A stretch of 64,000 nucleotides of DNA from Sepioteuthis lessoniana (Eukaryota > Mollusca > Cephalopoda > Myopsida > Loliginidae). Within the stretch, counting starts at the first letter, position 1. Every line of letters starts with the position of its first letter. The DNA lies in contig OY757907.1 of the NCBI GenBank assembly GCA_963585895.1, positions 111,204,502 to 111,268,501 of the forward strand, read 5' to 3'. The position numbers and the translations under genes were made by a program. Shown in pieces: positions 56,334 through 64,000 of the stretch. The notes beneath the pieces were generated by a model. It was not told where the DNA came from. It did not search any database and saw nothing but the letters and a program-made list of their open reading frames with translations.

Positions 56334-56640
56334 TTGATTAATTGATTGATTGATTTTGATGGTATGTCAACTCATCTGGTGTTATTTTATACCTAGTAGT
56401 TAGGGAACTACGTTTCCATCTAAATTTTGTGTAGGTGTTGCTTAAGAGGTTTTTGTTTTAAAACACATAGACCAATTCACTTGTTATAATTTTTACATAG
56501 GATCCCATCTATGAGTCAAATAGATCTAACATTTACTACCATTCCAGGTCAGAGTTTACCTGGAAAAATAGCTGTGGAGGAGTACTCCACACTCTCTAAA
56601 TCCCCAGCAGTGGAGCCTCACCTTCAGATGCAGTTGAGGT
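56334..56640 (-). mobile_element. F tail plus C head block
   Basis: Starts with GATTGATTGATTTTGATGG (F-type tetranucleotide end) and GTCAACTCATCTGGTG, then from 56505 a C head block (GGATCCCATCTATGAG to CTCACCTTCAGATG). Either one composite element or an F/C junction. Confidence 0.6.
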
Positions 56641-57166
56641 TTGGTTAGTTGGGTTTCATGACATCTCAACCATTCTAGATTATTTCATTCTAAATCCCGT
56701 CTATACATATTAAATACACATGATTCGTAAACATTTTGTTGATAACCTTTTTAAACGAGCTGGATCTCATTTTTATGCACACAGTTAAATGGTTCAAATA
56801 AGAGCTAGGTATTTCTAGCAATTCAATAAAACATCAGTTATTTGTTTAGAGACAGTTAAATGATCAGTTTTATTTCTATCTATTCAATTTAGGATAAATC
56901 ATTTATTTTCACTGAGTTTAAATGTCAAACATTTCTATTTGATCCATCGATGAGTACCATATTAGGCGCTACCACTCCGAGTCAGAGTGAACCCGGAAGC
57001 GATGGCAATGAAGGAATACTTCATATTTCTCAAATCTCCGAGACTGGAGCCTTAGCATCAGATGGCCTAGTATCATGTATCCAGGACACCTGTTGGGTGG
57101 GGTCCTACCTTCCTGTAGAGATGCGAGCGGTGTATTCTACAGTCTCAGCTGACGGGGCTGAAATGA
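56641..57166 (-). mobile_element. Repeat C copy, complete
   Basis: Tail GGTTAGTTGGGTTTCATGAC, core with ACACAGTTAAATGGTTC and AATTCAATAAAACATCA units, head block to GACGGGGCTG. Confidence 0.8.
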
Positions 57167-57189
57167 AGTTTACCATCAAGTATTCCTGT

Positions 57190-57415
57190 CAAATACAAGT
57201 GATTTTAAAATATTAGAATCATAGACAGAACCCTTAACAAGTTCTTCTTTTCAGAGTCAGAGATGACTTGGGATTAATGACAACGTAAGGATTACAATTC
57301 TCTACAAAAGATCGACAGAACTGGCATCTAACCAATGGAATATCATTCTCTGGATACCCCTTATAGAGAGGGGTCTTACACTCTTTTCAGAGGATGCACT
57401 AATCGGATATGCTGA
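57190..57415 (-). mobile_element. Repeat C head fragment, degraded
   Basis: ATAGACAGAACCC, TCAGAGTCAGAGATGACTTGG, GGTCTTACACTCTTTTCAG recall the head block with heavy divergence. Confidence 0.5.
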
Positions 57416-58064
57416 ATTATTTACTAAGAATAGTTATTTGAAATCATAATTGTAAATATAAGTATTAGCAAACGTGAAACCATATAATTGCACAAATTAC
57501 AATATTAAGAATAGTTACTTTAGGTATATTTGTTTACAAATGTTTATCCCAAGAACTTTTAACCATCTAATAGTTTAAAGATTAACTTCGACAATAAATT
57601 ACTGGAGAGTTCGCATATCTTAAAACCAATGTAAAGTTAATAATTTTCTGAAAATATCTATAGCACTGATGACTTGCTTTTCAGCGGTTTCGTTTAAAGC
57701 AAAATTGACGAGTTCTTGGATGTTAAGTAATTCTTCAAGGTCCATTTATATCTGTGGTTCTCCGAGTTTCATTCTCAAGTATCCTGAATTCCTTCACCAT
57801 TTTGAATTTTCATCACGTAAATTTTTTTCACCATTATACTGGTTGATTAAAAAAAATGTTTACACCTTTATGAGAAAACCTTTTCGATATTATATCTGTC
57901 TCTACATGTTCATCATCCCTGACAAAACTTTCTTGGAATTTACCACAAGTGATTGAAAAAAAATCTTAATTAAAAAAAAATAACTTTATTAGAAAAGCAG
58001 GACTGTTATTACGGAGACAACCTTGGGAAAATTTCAGTCGTCTGTTGATAAGGATGGTGAATAT
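57416..58064. other. Unassigned AT-rich stretch
   Basis: No gene. The 95-codon frame at 57669 has no recognised domain. Confidence 0.45.
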
Positions 58065-59460
58065 TGGTTTCGTTGTGTTTTATGGCATATCAACTCTTGT
58101 GGGTTATTTAATGATAATCATTTTATATGGAGAAAAAGAAAGATTTAAGTGAATAGTTTATAGCTAAGATTATTTTTAAATGAGCTACATTTATAGTCTC
58201 AAGTATTGTTCTCCAACAAATAATTCTATTCACACACAGTTAAATGGTTTGAAGTATTGCTCTCTGATACAAATAATTTTAGTTGATATCAATCATTTGT
58301 TTACATTAAGTTAAATGGTTTCAAGTATTGCTAGCATAAATAATTCTAAAGGGTTTCAAGTAATGGTATCTAATAATAATAATCGTTATCATTAACCCTT
58401 TTTTGTACACAGTTTAAAATATTACTATTTAGTATCACTCATGTTTGTTATCAAGTATTCCTATCTAACTTGATATTAATTATTTGTTTGCACACAGTTA
58501 ATAATATTAATCCATTGTTTGCACACCGTTAAATGGTTTCAAGTATCCCTATCGAGCAATTATAATTCTATCTAATATTAATCATTTGTTTGCACACCGT
58601 TAAATGGCTTCAAGTATTGCTGTACTATAATGGCCGAGGGATTTCGTTTTATGCCTTTGGGTTTAGTTAGGCTGAGAACCTTTCGGCTAAGTGCATAGGT
58701 TACTGAAGTGCAACATTAACGCAGGTGTTCACGCGCGCGGGTAGAGCGGACGTGTAACTCAGAGATGTCACAATAGCCCAGATGGGAAACGGGGCTAGAG
58801 AATGCAGGTGACGTCACGCACCGGAAGCGCGCAGAGGATTTGGGGGATTTTGAAAAAGTCAGTTGAGTTGAGAACTAGACACCGGACGAGAAGGGTCGAC
58901 TTTTGGGGCTTGCAGAGGCCAGACGAATTTGCGCGCTACGGGCGCCGCACGAGATGGGGGCAGATGAAAAAGCCGGAATAGAAAGAATGTGTATCTCTCT
59001 CCTTATGTCGAAGAACCTTTAAACCTTTAAAGTAATAAAAAGTTTCTAACCTGAACTAAGAAGTCGTAAGTGTTTTTCGTGTTTCGGAATTCCTATGTTC
59101 TATGTATATATGTTATGAACATTCTATGTACTTTTCACACATATCCGTATCATGGGTATGGTACATTGCTATTTTGTCGTCAGTTATTCTATTTGCCAAA
59201 TATTCCAGTGAAATACGAATAACTTTCACACAGCTCTATGGTTTCAAATCACTAACACTAATAAAAAAAATTATCCTTAGCAGAACTTTGAACAATTCTA
59301 TTTTACCCACAGATGGAAACCTAATAGATACAACTATTCCAGGTCAGATTGGACCTCAGAGTAATGATAATGAAGGGGTACTTCGCATTCTCTAATCTTC
59401 AAAACTGGAGCTTCCCCATCAAATATAGTTTAATGTCACACCCGGGACACTAAATGGCTT
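58065..59460 (-). mobile_element. Repeat C with long core, interrupted by LTR2
   Basis: Tail GTTTTATGGCATATCAAC at 58078, then a core of about eight degenerate units (TTTGTTTGCACACAGTT, AAATGGTTTCAAGTATTGC), the LTR2 insertion, and from 59166 more core and a head block to 59455. Confidence 0.8.
58621..59165 (+). mobile_element. LTR2, CpG-rich solo LTR
   Basis: 545 bp with ends TGTACTATA and TATGGTACA and 4-bp TTGC on both sides (58617-58620, 59166-59169); the C core reads through when it is removed. Much richer in G, C and CpG than anything else in the window. Contains a perfect CRE (TGACGTCA, 58809-58816), an ETS-type ACCGGAAGC directly after it, and AATAAA at 59034-59039. No internal genes. 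Confidence 0.7.
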
Positions 59461-59830
59461 GAAGTTTTGCTATCTGATACTAATAATTCTGTTCAACATT
59501 ATCAATTTGCTTGCTCACTGTTACATGGTTTCCTTCATTGCTTTCTCACACTAACAATTATATTTTATATTCATCAATTGCACCGTTATATAGTTTTAAC
59601 TATAGTAAAAGAAAAGTTCGATTTGATCCATATTTAATAGATTTGATCCATAGATGAGACCTGACTACCATTCCGAGTCAGAGTTACTCCACATTTCCTC
59701 AAGCTTTAGGACTATAGCCTCACCATCAGATTGCTTATTATTACATCCGGGAGACTCGTTAGGCAAAGTCTTATCCCTCAGTCGAGGTACTAACAGTGTA
59801 TTTCACAGCCCCAGCCTACAGGGTAGGGAT
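59461..59830 (-). mobile_element. Repeat C copy
   Basis: Core remnants then head block TAGATGAGACCTGACTACC to CCCCAGCCTACAGGG. Confidence 0.7.
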
Positions 59831-60719
59831 GGTGAGCAGGTGGATATTTGAAAATTCTTATATCATGAAGGAACTTCCATAGAAATATCACCATTAAAAA
59901 AAACAATAACACCACACACACACTGTACTTTTGCCGTGGTTATTATTTAAAACAACTTTATGAACCCAAATCGCTTTATTCGAAGTATTCAAATGAAAAG
60001 AGAAATTCTTATTTCAATGGGTCGTAAAAATTTACATTTGATTTAATGTTTGATTCATCTTTTAGCTAAATTCCTCCACTTAGGTTTGAAATTCGTCCCC
60101 GGGGAGCCAAACTTTCACTGTTTGAGAATCGTTTATATGTTAATAATCTGAAATACAAATTCCAACCCTGAACATAGAATTTGCTTACTGTTTATCATTT
60201 GCTATTCTTTCTTTTTTTTTTCTGTCTTTACTGAATCAAGATTAGTTGTGCAATTTTTTGACGTTGTAAAGACATCATGGCTTTCTGTCATTTAGTTTGT
60301 TACAGAGATAAACTGTTTGCCTACTCAAGTAATTGTTCACGATTAATCAAATCACGACATGTTTGTAAATTCTGTAAATAGAAGTTGCAACAATATCAAG
60401 TGCCTAAAAATAGATTTAACTGAGAGTTCTAAGGTGACAAAACTTACGAGCTTGTCTTCCTAACGCGCAAGTAGCTTACGTAGAGTACGTAGATGCACAG
60501 AAACTGCAAATTTCTTTCAGTACAGGTACGCATATCCTTTATTTAAAAACTTTCAATTTAGTGAAAAAAACACGTAGTCTTTTTAACCATGTATACCAAA
60601 TAGCCTTTTTCTCCGACCGCTATCATGCTGGCAATTAGACAAATCCAAACCTTCCTCTATGGTACAATAGGGATAGTGCTGTCACAGGACTGGGATCCCT
60701 GAAACCAGGGTAACCCTGA
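59831..60719. other. Unassigned stretch
   Basis: No family repeats. Minus-strand segment 60448-60503 lies between AG and GTAAGT and is open, but the pyrimidine tract is poor, so no exon is called. Confidence 0.4.
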
Positions 60720-61815
60720 GTGATGGATTGATTCTAACGGCATGTCAACCCATCTAGTGTTATTTCATGCTTATATGTTAGGGAATCACGATCATTGAAG
60801 ATTTCTATCTTTTGCATTGTAGTTTTGTAAGAATGTTTTTGCACATTTATATAATATTAAGTATTCCTATCTAATACAAATAATTCGGCCAAAGTTGTAT
60901 GATTTCAAGTATTCCTATCTAGTACGAATAACTACAAACTTTCAAATAATTATTTCTATTTAATCATAGTAGTTTGTTTGCACACAGTTTTAAGGTTTCA
61001 AATAAATAATAATGAACCTTATAAAACAATATCTTCAAGTGTTGTATAGCCAGATAATACATATACAACTATATGCGGAAACAAAATCAACAATAATGAC
61101 GAACGAACACACTTCTTCAGAAAAATATACCTCACACTTTATTCGAAAGGGTTGTGTGTGAGAGGTGAGTTGGAGACTGAACAGACCACAACATATTGAC
61201 CCCAGTTCCTCTTAATATAGCAGCACTCCTTTTCTCATTCTGCTGGGCTGCTCAACCGGGAGTCTTGAGGGCCCAAACCCTCTACTGGGAGTTGGTTCTC
61301 ACTGCCTCGAACTGCAACTGACTCCAACTAACTCGAACTGTCTGTGGCACCGGGTTATATTATTGTTTGATGTCCACCTGCTTCCTGTGAGCGTCGCATT
61401 TGCACCGAATTCAACCCGTCCTCGGTCAAAGCTATATCTTGATGTCTTCTACTGGATGCACCTGTTTCTTGATTGACGGCTGGGTCGAAGGTCAATATGT
61501 TACATAAGTAACCATTCCTAATACAAATAATTTACACAGTCCTATGGCATCATGTATTCCTATCGAATAAGAATTATTTTTAAATAGCTTTATTTGACCC
61601 ACAGATGGGACCCTGACAGATACAACCACTTCGTGTCAAAATAGAACTTAGAGTAAGAGCAATAAAAGGGAACACTACAGTCTCTAGATCTTGAGCCTCA
61701 CTATAAGATTCTGTTTAGAGTCATACACAGCAAACTCCTTTTTCATGAGGGATCTTACCCTCCTGCAGTTAATACAGTCGGCTTAATGTAAGCCTCACCG
61801 ACATTGTCTCATAAT
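60720..61815 (-). mobile_element. F/C composite interrupted by LTR1
   Basis: F-type start (GATTGATTCTAACGGC, GTCAACCCATCTAGTG), core units to 61039, LTR1, core again from 61505, and a head block (GGGACCCTGACAG to GCAGTTAATACAGTCGG). Confidence 0.7.
61040..61504 (-). mobile_element. LTR1 solo LTR
   Basis: 465 bp, close relative of the 25270 copy. Flanks CAAG (61036-61039) and TAAG (61505-61508) agree at three of four positions. Confidence 0.8.
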
Positions 61816-62143
61816 GAAATTCTTGTTTTACATATATCAAAGCATTAAAAATATCCAAGTACGTGTACGCTCGCGCTTTCTGCAAGTGATTATATATATA
61901 TATATATATACGTGGCAGTCCAGACCTAAGTAATTGTATTTCAACTGTACGTCACTTGTCTACTTACCTAAATTTAACACTAGAGACAGCAATAAGGACC
62001 ACATTCACTAGAATAACTGTTCAGTGAGACATGCTCAGAATATGTATTCAAATAAATTATGTGTTTCACTCTCCACAAGTGAATAAGGGCATGCGTATGT
62101 ATTTTTTTTTTTTATATGACAATGTTTATAGTGGACATTGTGC

Positions 62144-62178
<35 letters not shown>

Positions 62179-62224
62179 AGTTGATCATGGAAGGCAGTCT
62201 GTCCTCGTATAACTTTTGAATGAG
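61816..62224. other. Stretch with (TA)n arrays
   Basis: (TA)n at 61893-61910 and 62144-62175, T-tract at 62102-62114. No gene. Confidence 0.7.
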
Positions 62225-62350
62225 ATCTAAACACCCAAACTGAAAACTGACTGATTTTAAAGGTATGTAAACCTCTCAAGTGTTTTCTTTTTTTTTTTTT
62301 AAGTCAAGAGCTTAGAGAATCACATTCATTGTACTTTTATATTTGAATTT
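62225..62350 (-). mobile_element. Repeat F 3' end
   Basis: ACTGACTGATTTTAAAGG, ATGTAAACCTCTCAAGTG, then a T-tract and GAATCACATTCATTG. Divergent. Confidence 0.5.
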
Positions 62351-62407
62351 TTTGTGCTGTCATTTCTTGAGTTTTTTTCCGTTGGAAACGGTCTATTTTT
62401 TTTTCAG

Positions 62408-62471
62408 ATATGACGAGTTACGATCATGACATGGATAGGCTATGTTTTGAATGGTCGACAAAAAGACCCAG
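62408..62471 (+). CDS. Candidate exon (hypothetical)
   Basis: 64-bp segment between CTATTTTTTTTTCAG and CCCAG/GTAACT. One frame is open, beginning after two bases with MTSYDHDMDRLCFEW and ending STKRP. An ATG at 62410 could be an initiator, or the two leading bases could complete a codon from a phase-1 exon such as 34236-34323. Composition is protein-like rather than low-complexity. No homologue recognised. Confidence 0.3.
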
Positions 62472-62565
62472 GTAACTGCTATTAGAAAAATATTTTACTC
62501 TTATTTAAATATAGGGCTACATATTTTTATTCAGGCGGATTTTCTTTAATCAATGAACTTGTGGT

Positions 62566-62694
62566 AATTTACTAAGCTTTTTTTTGCTTAGATTTAGCAC
62601 AAGGCCGCACGAATGGGGCACCCAATGAGAATCAAACTCGTTCGTGCAGATTTGCTAGTCTACCTTGCTAACCATTACACCATCCGAGGTGCCC
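62566..62694 (-). mobile_element. SINE-G with 19-bp target duplication
   Basis: Reference copy of the family, 129 bp. Flanks TAATCAATGAACTTGTGGT (62547-62565) and TAATCAATGAACCTGTGGT (62695-62713) differ at one base. Tail at left (AATTTACTAAGC, T-run), head ACCATTACACCATCCGAGG at right. Confidence 0.95.
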
Positions 62695-62713
62695 TAATCA
62701 ATGAACCTGTGGT

Positions 62714-63163
62714 TTTAAAATTTTTAACCCATTACAATATAGATTTTCTACTCGGAACAGTATCATTCCGACCGAACAGAAATTTAGCTCAAAAAGCTCC
62801 CTGGGTTGCAATTACATATTCAGTCTTAAAAAAAAATTCAACAGCAAACGCGTGATTCTAACTGACCGTGTCTGGATAAAAATATTAAAATATTAGCTTG
62901 ATGGAGCTACCATCACTACTTGCCTAAATTCATTTGCATCACCTAGGTGACAGTTTAAAATGTGGGAGGTATTTTTGTTGCATCTTGTCGAAGATTCGAT
63001 ATGCTATGAATCATAATCAAAATTATGTGACTGAAAATCGGGAAAGCAAAAATTAAGGACTTTTTAAAAATCAAATATCAATAATCTCACAGTTTTATGT
63101 CTGTCCTCAATAGCCAGAAAGTTTGAAGTAGAGCTATCAGATTTGCTATGCCTATTTATTAGT
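62714..63163. other. Unassigned stretch
   Basis: No gene recognised. Confidence 0.5.
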
Positions 63164-63714
63164 GGGTTGGTTGGGTTTTATGGCATATCAACCTTTGTAG
63201 GTTATTTATCGTCAAATCCATTTTTATGCCAATAATCAGTTCTCTTTCAAACAATTCAGTTTAGCATGAGTACACAGTTTAATTGTCAAAAACGTTTCTA
63301 TTTCAAGCTATCCAGTTTAGTCAAACAGTTCTAATTCAGCTTATTCAGTTTAGTATAAATACAGATTTTGTTTCACACAGATGTCAAAACAGTTCTATAT
63401 TAAAAATTCAGTTTAGCGTAAGTAAAGTTTTAATGTCAAAAACAGTTCCATTTCAAACAATTCATTTTAGCATAAGCCAACAATTTAATTATAAGTACAC
63501 AGTTAATTTTTCAAAAACATTTTCATTTCAAGCCATTCAGTTTAGTCAAACAGTTCTAATTCAAACAATTCAGTTTAGCCTAAGTATGCAGTTAGCTGTA
63601 TTTAACCCATAGATCCTCGGATCGTTTAGTGTCATATTCAGGTCACTCATTGGGAGAACTTTACCCCTCTGCAGAGGTGCAGTCGGTGTATTCTGCGGCC
63701 ACAGCCGACTGGGC
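63164..63714 (-). mobile_element. Repeat C with minisatellite core
   Basis: Tail GGTTGGTTGGGTTTTATGGC, a core with seven occurrences of ATTCAGTTTAG or a close variant (63258 to 63570), and the head end CTCTGCAGAGGTGCAGTCGG to GCCGACTGGGC. Clearest view of the core array. Confidence 0.85.
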
Positions 63715-63960
63715 AAGCCTATTTATTAGTTTGAAGAGAAAGCTCTTCATGGATTGTGAAGTACTCCAACAAACTAAAAATTGGAAGCCATGTTGCTCCA
63801 AGTCGTAACTCTGTGTGCATAATTTTAGCACTCCAAAAATCGAAATCAAAAGAAGCTATTTGTGTTACTAAAACAATTATACTCATTTAATATTACTAAT
63901 TTGGTTTATAGATATTAAGGATTTTTAAGTAAACATTACTAATTGGATTTATATTAATGG

Positions 63961-64000
63961 AGATAGCTGTAGTGTAATGGTTATCGTCGTAAGAAATGGA
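63961..64000 (+). mobile_element. SINE-A head at window edge
   Basis: TGTAGTGTAATGGTTATCG then AAGAAATGGA match the tRNA-like head. The rest lies outside the window. Confidence 0.8.

Noticed and set aside
60448-60503. Minus-strand segment between AG and GTAAGT, open in one frame.
   Set aside because: The acceptor has a purine-rich, not pyrimidine-rich, tract; 56 bp is too short to judge.

Overview
The window is eukaryotic, non-coding and very repeat-rich. It is AT-rich, full of long (TA)n, (CA)n/(GT)n and (GA)n microsatellites, and carries at least five short families with RNA polymerase III-type heads, non-LTR retrotransposon 3' ends, a Tc1/mariner element, Ty3/gypsy solo LTRs and a Penelope-like inverted pair. 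No operons, bacterial signals or continuous host genes are visible. This fits a large-genome invertebrate metazoan. A mollusc such as a cephalopod is plausible from this repeat style, but nothing seen fixes the taxon.

Family names used here are local to this annotation. SINE-A (about 280 bp, 22 copies or fragments), SINE-B (about 240 bp, 12), SINE-E (about 235 bp, 9), SINE-G (about 129 bp, 9) and SINE-H (2) all have tRNA-like heads with B-box sequence. Repeat C is a longer modular repeat with a conserved head, a variable minisatellite core and a tail shared with SINE-E and repeat F. Repeat D shares the C head end. LINE-P and LINE-Q are decayed non-LTR retrotransposons. LTR1 is Ty3/gypsy-like and LTR2 is a CpG-rich solo LTR.

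Layout: 1-8 kb holds weak repeats, microsatellites and SINE-G fragments. At 8.2 kb a near-perfect foldback encloses a hammerhead-ribozyme-like core. From 8.8 to 20 kb SINEs are dense and nested, including a C > SINE-B > LINE-P nest at 14.4-15.1 kb, a 5S-rRNA-like pair at 12.75-12.99 kb and a C copy at 17.8-19.0 kb broken by two insertions. From 20 to 31 kb are SINE-E copies, a mariner-type transposase relic at 22.9 kb and an LTR1 inside a C copy at 25.3 kb. At 31.2-31.6 kb a Penelope-like inverted pair sits between 12-bp target duplications. From 32 to 46 kb are LINE-P copies that received SINE-A and SINE-B insertions, and a 1.5-kb Tc1-like element at 41.0-42.5 kb. From 46 to 64 kb are SINEs, a LINE-Q relic, and C copies that received LTR1 and LTR2.

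No host protein is recognised. Two short open segments with good splice sites (34236-34323 and 62408-62471, + strand) are the best candidates for real exons, with compatible phase, but they remain hypotheses. Target-site duplications and nesting give a relative chronology: C, SINE-E and LINE-P are hosts for later SINE-A, SINE-B, LTR and LINE insertions.
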